Shown here in pieces: positions 1-8,100 of a stretch of 64,000 bases of DNA. Numbering within the stretch: the first letter of the stretch is position 1; each line of letters opens with the position of its first letter. Position numbers and translations under genes: made by a program. Source of the DNA: GWE2-51-13 sp041736705. Its GTDB lineage: Bacteria; Bacillota_I; Bacilli_A; Erysipelotrichales; Erysipelotrichaceae. The stretch covers positions 20,768-84,767 of the forward strand of contig JBGSTC010000028.1 of assembly GCA_041736705.1 (NCBI GenBank), in the 5' to 3' direction. Under the pieces are notes generated by a model. It made no database searches, was not told the DNA's origin, and saw only the letters and a list, made by a program, of their open reading frames with translations.

Positions 1-258
1 GTGCTCTTCATTTCACCGGTCGCCAACCACGATTTGCTTCAAATCCACGAAGCCTTGCATCAAGGCATCGATGAGGATGTAAACTGGGTGCCGCATTCGA
101 CGATGTTCATCGAAGAGACGAGTCAAGTCCTCCAAGCCGTCGAATTCCTTGCCCAAACTTTCCAACCCTTCAGCGCGAAGATCGAATCGATCGGTTTCTA
201 TCAGTTCCAACCCACCCGTTTCATCGTAGAGAAATCCTTAAGTCAAACCCACGAGTAA
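1..258 (+). CDS. 2'-5' RNA ligase / cyclic phosphodiesterase family protein, C-terminal part (cut by window edge)
   Basis: The reading frame enters at the window edge and stops with TAA at 256-258, so only the last 85 residues are visible and the true start lies outside. The segment contains an H-S-T-M tetrad (HxTx) followed by a hydrophobic strand, which matches the second catalytic motif of the 2H phosphoesterase / LigT-like superfamily (YjcG-type proteins in Bacillota). These enzymes act on cyclic phosphate or 2'-5' linkages in small RNAs or nucleotides. The first HxTx motif would lie upstream. A strong terminator follows directly. The family call rests on a single motif plus the general pattern. 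Confidence 0.6.
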   Translation: MLFISPVANHDLLQIHEALHQGIDEDVNWVPHSTMFIEETSQVLQAVEFLAQTFQPFSAKIESIGFYQFQPTRFIVEKSLSQTHE

Positions 259-260
259 AG

Positions 261-288
261 AAAAGTCGGAACGACGTCCCGACTTTTT
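261..288 (+). terminator. Rho-independent terminator after the RNA ligase-like gene
   Basis: A 9-bp stem (AAAAGTCGG at 261-269 with CCGACTTTT at 279-287) encloses a 9-base loop and runs into T residues. It lies between two converging genes and may act on both strands, because the left arm supplies an A-run for the minus strand. Confidence 0.8.
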
Positions 289-298
289 CATTGTGTCA

Positions 299-2191
299 TT
301 ATTCGACGATCGAACGGAGATTACTTCCGTCCATATCGCTGAGATAGACCTTGACCGATCCGTCTTCATAGCTCTTCAAAGTGATCAGAGAGTTCTCGAA
401 GATCACCGTATGGTCGCTTCGAATATTCGACGCAAAGACAAGCTGTTTCTGTCCACTCTCGGGGTTCATGCGATACAACGACCCGTTAGTCTCGTTCCAT
501 GCCACATAATAAAGCATGTCTTCGCCGACCCCGATCACATTAAGATACTCGTCGAAGGTATCCAACACCACGCTTTCCGACCCATCCTGACTCATTCGGA
601 CGATCTGCATGGGGAGTTCGCTATCGCCTTTCTTCTTTGCGTAATAAATCCATTCCGTATCCACGACATAGGAATTGATTGCCTCGTCGAGATACATGAA
701 TTTGTCCGAACCTTCCAACGAATTGCGGTAAATCCCGAAATTCCCCGCTTCGAAGCCGATTTTCTGATAGTAAATGAAGTCTGCGGAAAGCTGGATTTCG
801 CCAAACGAGTCTGAGTCGTCGATCACGCTGCGTTGCGTACCATCCGACTTCGCCTTCATGATTTTTATCTCGTTGAGATCCGTATAGTAGATCCATCCAT
901 CCTTCATCACGAAGTCGTTCACCGATACATCAAGGACGACCCCCTTCTCGCTACCATCCATCTTCATCCGGCAAAGATAACCATTTAAACTATCGTTGAT
1001 GAAATAGACCCAGTCTTTGACGACGGTAAGATTGTGTGCATAGACGTCGATCAGTCTCGTCTTCCCCGAAGCGTCCGTTTTCACTTTATAGATTCCTTTG
1101 TTTGCTTCGCTGGCATCACGATAGAAGATCCATTCGCCGACCCGGACAAGGTAGGGGTCGCTGACCCCAAGACCTAAGATCGAATCGGTGTCGGGATCGA
1201 CCTGACGGATCTTCAATGTATTCTCCAACGTACCTGTCGAAAGCGAAAGTCTGTAGTACTGGGGTGTGAAATCCTGACTTACGAAATATGCGGACGCCCC
1301 GATGATTGACAAAGTGGTCGCGACTTTATCGCTAAGAACGATATCCCCGCTTCCGTCGAATTCCAACGCGCGGACACCGTTAAAACTGCTGACGATGAGC
1401 TTTTGCCCATCGGTATTGATTGAATTGACATCGACATCCGAGATTTTCTTCAGATCGCTTCCATCCATGGCCATCGAGTAGAGTTTAGCTTTATCTTTCA
1501 TATTGCGATAATAGATGCGATTGTTCGCAATGACGAAATCACGTCCGCCGGTCGACACGTCGGTCATCGAACCACCGTCCATTTTGACTTTTTGGATTGT
1601 ATACGAGGTATCGCTGATGCCGTAATAGAGCCATCCGTCATGATAGTAGAAGCCATAGGCATTCACATCCGCAAGTTTTTGCGGATTCTTTCCGTCGACG
1701 GAATTGCGGTAGATCTGTCCGTAGCCGTTGATGTAGACGATGGTTTCGTCCATCACCAGAATCATACCCATGTTGTCGGCGGGAACACCCGTCAGGATTC
1801 TACCTGCTGTTCCGTCGGTTTTAATCGTGAAGACCCCTTGTTCACTCAAGGCATAGAGGTCGTCGTTGACAACATTGATCGACCGGTATTCGCCATCCGC
1901 CAATTTGGTGACACTCGATCCATCGCTTTTCATTTTGAAAAGACCGGTCATAATCGTCAACGTCGACTCATCGAACGTTTCACAGGAACAATAGACCCAT
2001 CCGTCGGCTTCGGCGTACTGCCCGCCGTTCATCATGTTACCGCTGGTATTCCCGATGACCTTGGCAGTGAATTCGGTTGGAATCGGATCATCATCGTCAT
2101 CATCGTCCGGTACGACGGGCTTTTTACCGCAACCCGTCAAAAGTGATAAAGCAAGCATGAAAGCGAAGAGGATTGTTAGGAACTTTCTCAT
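299..2191 (-). CDS. Secreted lipoprotein with DUF5050-type beta-propeller repeats
   Basis: 630 residues. The N-terminus is a lipoprotein signal peptide with lipobox L-T-G-C at about residues 18-21, followed by a run of seven Asp residues that probably serves as a tether. The rest is made of repeats of about 40-45 residues with the pattern 'iYYr....kIYkvkmDGS..k.lt', recurring with W-I/V-Y-Y/F and DGS motifs. This is characteristic of DUF5050 / LRP1-like beta-propeller domains in surface proteins of Bacillota. It is expected to sit on the outer face of the membrane as a binding or sensing scaffold; the ligand is unknown. On the minus strand a GGGGGT ribosome site precedes the ATG. It is transcribed alone, converging with the RNA ligase-like gene. 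Confidence 0.8.
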   Translation of the reverse strand: MRKFLTILFAFMLALSLLTGCGKKPVVPDDDDDDDPIPTEFTAKVIGNTSGNMMNGGQYAEADGWVYCSCETFDESTLTIMTGLFKMKSDGSSVTKLADGEYRSINVVNDDLYALSEQGVFTIKTDGTAGRILTGVPADNMGMILVMDETIVYINGYGQIYRNSVDGKNPQKLADVNAYGFYYHDGWLYYGISDTSYTIQKVKMDGGSMTDVSTGGRDFVIANNRIYYRNMKDKAKLYSMAMDGSDLKKISDVDVNSINTDGQKLIVSSFNGVRALEFDGSGDIVLSDKVATTLSIIGASAYFVSQDFTPQYYRLSLSTGTLENTLKIRQVDPDTDSILGLGVSDPYLVRVGEWIFYRDASEANKGIYKVKTDASGKTRLIDVYAHNLTVVKDWVYFINDSLNGYLCRMKMDGSEKGVVLDVSVNDFVMKDGWIYYTDLNEIKIMKAKSDGTQRSVIDDSDSFGEIQLSADFIYYQKIGFEAGNFGIYRNSLEGSDKFMYLDEAINSYVVDTEWIYYAKKKGDSELPMQIVRMSQDGSESVVLDTFDEYLNVIGVGEDMLYYVAWNETNGSLYRMNPESGQKQLVFASNIRSDHTVIFENSLITLKSYEDGSVKVYLSDMDGSNLRSIVE

Positions 2192-2285
2192 AGGACCCCC
2201 TGGTTGATCTGTCCGGTATCGCCATCAATGAGCGCGACATATGATGAATCAATGTGGATACATAAAAACGGAAACTTCTGAATTC

Positions 2286-2315
2286 ATTCTATCGCTACTC
2301 CACCGTCGAATACAA
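2286..2315 (-). promoter_or_regulatory. Candidate promoter of the lipoprotein gene
   Basis: Read on the minus strand, TTGTAT (2310-2315) and TAGAAT (2286-2291) are separated by 18 bp, which fits a sigma-A promoter. The roughly 95-base leader to the ATG shows no recognisable riboswitch. The rest of the 344-bp intergenic region (about 2390-2520) is very A-rich and holds no gene that I can see. Confidence 0.4.
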
Positions 2316-2481
2316 TTCTTTTCGATGTTCGTCGTCAAACAACAATACCCCATCCAAGTTTATCAAATCGAAAAGATGTGATAAAAAGCAAAAATAAAAT
2401 ATAGAAACGGAGATAAAATTAAGAAATATGTAAATAAATAGAAAAATAATGTAAAAAACGGAAATAAAAATGGAAAAATGA

Positions 2482-2509
2482 TAGACAAATCGAATTTAGA
2501 CAATAAAAT
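2482..2509 (+). promoter_or_regulatory. Candidate promoter of the small membrane protein-amt operon
   Basis: TAGACA (2482-2487), a 16-bp spacer and TAAAAT (2504-2509) each match the sigma-A consensus at five of six positions. Transcription would begin near 2516, just before the GGAGGG ribosome site at 2523. Confidence 0.5.
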
Positions 2510-2535
2510 AGAACGTATAGTTGGAGGGAAAAACT

Positions 2536-2889
2536 ATGGAGAAGAAACAAAAGAGGAAAGATTCGGGTTTGATTCAAACAAAGGGAAGCCGTAAAGAAGG
2601 CATTGCGATCCACCATCGCATCGGCCTTTCCAAACGGCTTTCGATCGGAGTGCTGGGGTTTGTCGCGATTGTCTTGATGTGGTTGGGCGTTTCGATTCTA
2701 GTGTTGAGCCTTGTCAACGATGTCTCCTTCACGGTCATGGGTTCTTCGATCCATGGGTCGCTCTGGGGCATCGTCATCGCCTTCCTGGGCATCCGTTACT
2801 TCGTATCCGTGTTGAAGCTTAAACAGAGGGTCTACCAAAGCGCATCGAGGTTCTCCATGAGAAACTTCAAAGGGAAGGTGGCTGCATGA
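2536..2889 (+). CDS. Small two-TM membrane protein upstream of the ammonium transporter
   Basis: 117 residues; family not recognised. The in-frame TTG at 2521 overlaps the GGAGGG ribosome site, so the ATG at 2536 is chosen. A basic N-terminal stretch of about 35 residues (rich in Lys/Arg) precedes two hydrophobic segments (about residues 40-60 and 73-92) and a basic C-terminal tail. Its stop codon overlaps the start of the Amt-PII gene by four bases (ATGA), so the two are translationally coupled. This suggests an accessory role for the ammonium transporter, but nothing in the sequence proves it. Both tails are positively charged, which predicts a hairpin topology with both ends in the cytoplasm. 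Confidence 0.7.
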   Translation: MEKKQKRKDSGLIQTKGSRKEGIAIHHRIGLSKRLSIGVLGFVAIVLMWLGVSILVLSLVNDVSFTVMGSSIHGSLWGIVIAFLGIRYFVSVLKLKQRVYQSASRFSMRNFKGKVAA

Positions 2890-4922
2890 AACTCTCGAAA
2901 AAATATCTGGCTTCACTATGGCTCATCGGGATTACGGTAGTTACGATCCTGATCGTCGCCTTCTTGTTTCACGGAGATTCTTCCGCCGCCGATCCGACCG
3001 GTGCATCGTACATCGCGACCAGCGGACTTGAGACCTTGGACGATGTCGCCGCTCTCGCCAATAAAGCCTATCTGGGTTCCAATTATGTCTGGATCATGAT
3101 TTGCGGATTCCTCGTCTTCTTCTTCCAATGCGGGTTCGCAATGGTCGAAACCGGGTTCTGCCGGGCGAAGAACGCAGCCCATACCATGACGATGAACTTC
3201 ATGGTGTTCCTGGTCGGTGCGATCGGTTACTTCCTGTTCGGATTCGCCCTTCAGATGGGCGGTTCGGGCGGTGCCGCAGGCTTGGGAAGCGGGGGTTCCG
3301 CCTTGAACGCATTGATCTCCATTCCGGGCTTGGGCGGCGTTCTTGGCTATAAAGGGTTCGCCCTTCTTGGCACCTACGATGCCGGCATCTATGCCTTGTT
3401 CTTCTTTCAGATGGTGTTCATGGATACGACGGTCACGATCCCGACCGGTGCGATGGCCGAGCGGGTCAAGTACTCCGCGATGGTCATCACGTCCTTCTTC
3501 ATCTCCATTTTGCTCTACCCGCTCTTTGCGAACTGGGTTTGGGGCGGGGGTTGGTTGGCGACCCTGGGGAAGAACTTCGGGATCGGACACGGGGTGGTGG
3601 ACTTCGCGGGATCCGCGGTCGTCCACAGTATGGGTGGGATGATCGCCCTTGCCGGTGCGATCGTACTGGGTCCCCGTATCGGTAAATTCAAGAAAGACGG
3701 GACGGCGCGCGCCTTCCCCGGTCACGATATCCCGATGGCCATCATCGGGACCATCATCCTCTTCTTCTGTTGGTTCGCCTTCAACGCCGGGTCGACCTTG
3801 AACGCTTCGGATTTCCGTCTCGCGGTCGTCGCGACGAACACGATGATCGCCGGTGCAGTCGGCGGTTTGGTCGCCATGTTCTATATGTGGATCAAGTATG
3901 GAAAACCTGATCCTTCGATGACCGCCAACGGCGCCTTGGCCGGCTTGGTCGCCATCACCGCGCCTTGCGCGTTTGTCAACGGGGTCACGTCGTTGTTGAT
4001 CGGTGCGATCGCCGGGATCCTGGTATGTCTCTCCGTGCCCTTCGTTGAAAACAAGTTGAAACTCGACGATCCCGTCGGAGCGATTTCGGTCCACGGCGTC
4101 AACGGTTTCTGGGGAGTGATCGCGGTCGGATTGTTTGCGGACGGCGTCTATGGGGATGGTCTCAACGGCGTCGCCGGCGGCGTACGCGGCTTATTCTACG
4201 GCGATGCCTCGCAGTTGGTCGCCCAGTTGATCGCCTTGCTTGTCTTGGTCGTTTGGGGCTTCGGTTTATCCTATGCCTTCTTCAAACTTCTGGATAAAGT
4301 CTGGGGCTTGCGCGTCTCGCCCGAAGACGAACTGCAAGGCCTTGACGGTCCTGAAATGGGAGTCCTCGCGTATCCCGATTTGATGCTGACGAGGTCGGAA
4401 CTCGACTACGACTCCCATGACAATGTCCGCATCAAGCAATTGGAACGTTTCCGCTATTATCCCGAAGAAAAAGCGAGAACGAAAAACGATACGGAGGAAG
4501 TCCGCGTCGACCAAGCCGTTCCGGTCGAGTTGGTATCCGAACCTTCGCTCAGTGTGATTTCCGATGTCAAGATGACCAAGATCGACATCATCACGCGTCA
4601 AAGCAAGTTCGAGGAACTGAAGGAAGCGATGAACGAAATCGGCATCACGGGGATGACCGTGACCCAGGTGTTGGGGTGCGGGATCCAGAAAGGGAAGTCG
4701 GAATATTATCGCGGGGTCGAAACGGAACTCAACCTCCTTCCGAAAGTGCAGATCGAGATCGTCGTCGCCAAAGTACCGGTGCGCAAAGTCATCGAAACGG
4801 CCAAACGCATCCTCTATACAGGGCATATCGGCGATGGGAAAATCTTCGTCTACGATGTGGAAAACGTCATCAAAGTCCGTACGGGGGAAGAAGGATACGA
4901 CGCCCTTCAGGATGTGGAATAG
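2886..4922 (+). CDS. amt: Ammonium transporter fused to a C-terminal PII (GlnK-like) domain
   Basis: 678 residues. An N-terminal signal-like hydrophobic segment is followed by a complete Amt/MEP channel (about residues 55-480). It carries the family signature around FFFQMVFMDTT and the twin pore histidines in VVHSMGG and SVHGVNG. A linker of about 80 charged residues leads to a full PII domain (about 560-675) with T-loop sequence QKGKSEYYRG, followed by LLPKVQIEIVV and the TGHIGDGKIFV nucleotide-binding motif. In ordinary pairs AmtB and GlnK are separate and GlnK plugs the channel; here the regulator is tethered. The tyrosine uridylylated in enteric GlnK (Tyr51) corresponds to Thr in RGVET, so control is probably by direct ATP/ADP/2-oxoglutarate sensing. 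Glutamate synthase follows downstream. Confidence 0.92.
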   Translation: MKLSKKYLASLWLIGITVVTILIVAFLFHGDSSAADPTGASYIATSGLETLDDVAALANKAYLGSNYVWIMICGFLVFFFQCGFAMVETGFCRAKNAAHTMTMNFMVFLVGAIGYFLFGFALQMGGSGGAAGLGSGGSALNALISIPGLGGVLGYKGFALLGTYDAGIYALFFFQMVFMDTTVTIPTGAMAERVKYSAMVITSFFISILLYPLFANWVWGGGWLATLGKNFGIGHGVVDFAGSAVVHSMGGMIALAGAIVLGPRIGKFKKDGTARAFPGHDIPMAIIGTIILFFCWFAFNAGSTLNASDFRLAVVATNTMIAGAVGGLVAMFYMWIKYGKPDPSMTANGALAGLVAITAPCAFVNGVTSLLIGAIAGILVCLSVPFVENKLKLDDPVGAISVHGVNGFWGVIAVGLFADGVYGDGLNGVAGGVRGLFYGDASQLVAQLIALLVLVVWGFGLSYAFFKLLDKVWGLRVSPEDELQGLDGPEMGVLAYPDLMLTRSELDYDSHDNVRIKQLERFRYYPEEKARTKNDTEEVRVDQAVPVELVSEPSLSVISDVKMTKIDIITRQSKFEELKEAMNEIGITGMTVTQVLGCGIQKGKSEYYRGVETELNLLPKVQIEIVVAKVPVRKVIETAKRILYTGHIGDGKIFVYDVENVIKVRTGEEGYDALQDVE

Positions 4923-4937
4923 AAGTAGGAAACCTCT

Positions 4938-4959
4938 ACCGCCGTCATGGCGGTTTTTT
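4938..4959 (+). terminator. Terminator after amt-PII
   Basis: ACCGCC (4938-4943), loop GTCAT, GGCGGT (4949-4954), then five T residues. Confidence 0.85.
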
Positions 4960-4995
4960 ATTGAAGAAGGAGAAAAAGGGAGGATGAGGGTGCGA

Positions 4996-5019
4996 ATGTA
5001 AATTGCGAAAAATTTACAT
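4996..5019. promoter_or_regulatory. Perfect inverted repeat upstream of gltB, possible operator
   Basis: Arms ATGTAAATT (4996-5004) and AATTTACAT (5011-5019) flank GCGAAA. It lies about 50 bp upstream of the gltB -10 element and is not followed by a T-run, so it looks like a protein-binding site rather than a terminator. The half-sites TGTAA...TTACA recall GlnR/TnrA boxes, but the gap is 12 bp instead of the usual 7, so that identification does not hold as it stands. Confidence 0.45.
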
Positions 5020-5069
5020 GAAAGTGAATGAATTATTTTCAAAAAGAACGGGAAGTTTCCTTAGGTTTG

Positions 5070-5078
5070 TGATAAAAT
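5070..5078 (+). promoter_or_regulatory. Extended -10 promoter element of gltBD
   Basis: TGA followed by TAAAAT (5073-5078) gives an extended -10 element. No good -35 hexamer lies 16-18 bp upstream. The AGGGAGG ribosome site begins near 5098. Confidence 0.45.
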
Positions 5079-5112
5079 CAAAAAAACAAGAGATGTCAGG
5101 GAGGTTCGATTG

Positions 5113-8100
5113 ATGAACTACGATGATTACCCCCACAAGCAAGGACTCTATGATCCGGCGTATGAACACGATGCCTGCGGGATGGGTTTCGTCGTCAACA
5201 TTTCGGGTGTCAAATCCCATGACATCCTCGACCAAGCATTGACGGTCTTGGAGAACCTGAGCCATCGCGGGGCACAAGGTGCGGATGAAAACACCGGCGA
5301 CGGGGCCGGGATCCTGCTTCAACTTCCCCACGAGTTTTTCAAACGGGAATGCGAAGTCTTGGGATTCGATCTACCGGATGCCGGCGAATACGGCGTCGGG
5401 ATGATCTTCGCCCATAAATACGATGAATTCAGGAAAGAACAGATTCTGATGTTCGAGAAGATCGTGAAAGAAGAAGGACAAACGGTCTTGGGTTGGCGCG
5501 AAGTGCCCATCGACAAGACCGTTCCGGGCGAAGGGGCGAAAGCCGTCATGCCGCGCTTCATCCAGGTGTTCATCGGGAAAAACGAGGAAATCCACTCCGA
5601 CATGGAATTCGAACGGAAACTCTTTACGATCCGCAAACAAGCCGAGAAAGTGATCACGCCCCTGTGTGAAGGCAAAGGCGGGAAATTCTATATCGCCAGC
5701 CTCTCATCCAAGACCATCGTCTATAAAGGGATGCTGACATCGAAACAACTCCGCGATTTCTATCTGGATCTCTCCGACCTCGACTTCGTTTCCGCCCTCG
5801 GGATGGTCCATTCGCGCTTCAGCACCAACACCTTCCCCAGTTGGGAAAGGGCGCATCCCAACCGCTATATCGTCCATAACGGGGAAATCAATACGATCCG
5901 CGGGAACGTGAACTGGATGAAGGCGCGGCAGAAACGGATCGCCTCGCCGCTTTTCGAAGACATCTCGAAAGTGTTTCCGATCATCGATGAATCGGGAAGC
6001 GATTCGGCGATGTTCGATAATAGTCTAGAGTTTCTAAGTCTGGCCGGCCGATCGCTTCCGCATGCGGTCATGATGATGATCCCCGAACCTTACGAAAAGA
6101 ACAACGACTTATCACAGATGAAACGGGATTTCTACGCGTTCAATAATTTCATCATGGAACCTTGGGACGGACCGGCCGCGATGGCGTTCAGCGACGGGGT
6201 CAGGATCGGCGCCGTCCTGGATCGCAACGGGCTGCGTCCCTCGCGTTATGTCGTCACCCATGACGACCGGGTGATCCTGGCGTCCGAAGTCGGGGTCATC
6301 GACCTGGATCCCAAAAACATCAAACGCAAAGGGCGGCTTGAACCCGGTAAAATGCTTTTGATCGATACACATGCCAAACGGATCATTTCGGATGAAGAGA
6401 TCAAGTCGGAAGTTTCCAAACTTCATCCTTATTCACAATGGATCCAATCCCACATCGTCGATCTCGACCAACTCCCCACGATCGATAAAGAGGATGTTCC
6501 AGTCCGTAAGGATCTCCTGCAGCAGCAAAAAGCCTTCGGATACACCTATGAAGACATCATGGCGACGATGGTCCCCACCGTCCTCAATACACTGGATCCG
6601 CTGGGATCGATGGGCATCGATTCCCCCTTGGCCGTACTTAGCGAAAAACCGCAGATGCTGTATCTGTATTTCAAGCAGCTCTTCGCCCAAGTCACCAACC
6701 CTCCGATCGACGGGATCCGTGAAGAACTCATCACTTCGTCTTCCGTCCTGTTGGGCAACTCGGGAAACCTGATGGATCCCGACGACCCCTCGACCCACAG
6801 CCTCTACCTCGACCATCCCGTTTTGACGGATTCCCAACTGAAACAAATCCAATCGCTAAACGACGACCGATTCAAAACAGTCACGATTTCGATCCTCTAT
6901 CGGATCGATGACGGGGTTTCGGCGATGGAGAAAGCGTTGGAAAGGGTGTTCCGCGATGCGGACAAGGCGATCGAAGACAAAGCCAACATCCTTCTTCTCA
7001 GCGATCGCGGCGTGGATGCAAGACATGCGGCGATCCCCGCCCTTTTGGCTTCGTCCGGTCTGCACCATCACCTCATCGCCAATGAAATCCGCACCAGCAT
7101 CGGAATCGTTTTGGAGTCGGGGGAACCGCGCGATGTCCATCATTTCTGTACGCTGATCGGCTATGGGGTCACGGCGATCAACCCTTATCTCGCCTATGAA
7201 ACCCTTAAGGACCTTTCCGCGAAGAAGCTGCTTGGCGGGAAGGATTTTCACGATGCCCAGGCGAGCTACATCAAAGCGATCGTGAAAGGCATCATGAAAG
7301 TGCTCTCGAAGATGGGGGTTTCCACCATGCGAAGCTATCACGGCGCCCAGATTTTCGAAGCGGTCGGATTGAGTAAGGAAGTCATCGACCGCTACTTCAC
7401 GATGACATCGTCGCGCATCGAAGGGATCGGATTGGAAGAAATCGCGATGGAAAACAAGATGCGTCACGAAAGTGCCTATGCGCTCAATTCACTTGAGACC
7501 AAGACGCTTGAAATCGGCGGATTATACCAATGCAAGGATGGAGGCGAACTCCATCTCTATAATCCCGAGACGATCTATCTTTTACAGAAAGCCTGTCGGG
7601 AAGGGGATTATCGGCGTTTCAAGGAATTCAGTCAGAAAATCAACGAGGAATCGCTCTTTACCTTGCGTCAATTACTCGATTTCAACGTCGAAGGCTCGGA
7701 TGCCATCCCCATCGAGGAAGTGGAATCCGTGGCGAGTATCGTCAAGAAGTTCAAGACCGGGGCGATGTCCTATGGCTCGTTGAGTAAAGAAGCGCATGAA
7801 TGTCTTGCCATCGCCATGAATCGATTGGGTGGGAAAAGCAATACGGGCGAAGGCGGGGAAGACGCGGAAAGATATACGTTAATGCCCAACGGGGATTCGA
7901 AGAACAGCGCCATCAAACAGGTCGCTTCCGGCCGTTTCGGCGTCACAAGCAACTACCTGATCCATGCAGCGGAAATCCAGATCAAAATGGCGCAAGGGGC
8001 GAAACCCGGGGAAGGCGGTCAATTGCCCGCCCAGAAAGTCTATCCATCGATCGCCAAAGTCCGACATTCGATCCCCGGGGTCGAACTGATTTCCCCTCCT

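Noticed and set aside
2916..4094. 392-residue minus-strand open frame opposite the ammonium transporter
   Set aside because: Low-complexity charged composition, lies wholly antisense to a clear Amt gene, no ribosome site or family pattern.
4996..5019. GlnR/TnrA box before gltB
   Set aside because: The half-sites are similar but the spacing is 12 bp rather than 7, so it is listed only as an unassigned operator candidate.
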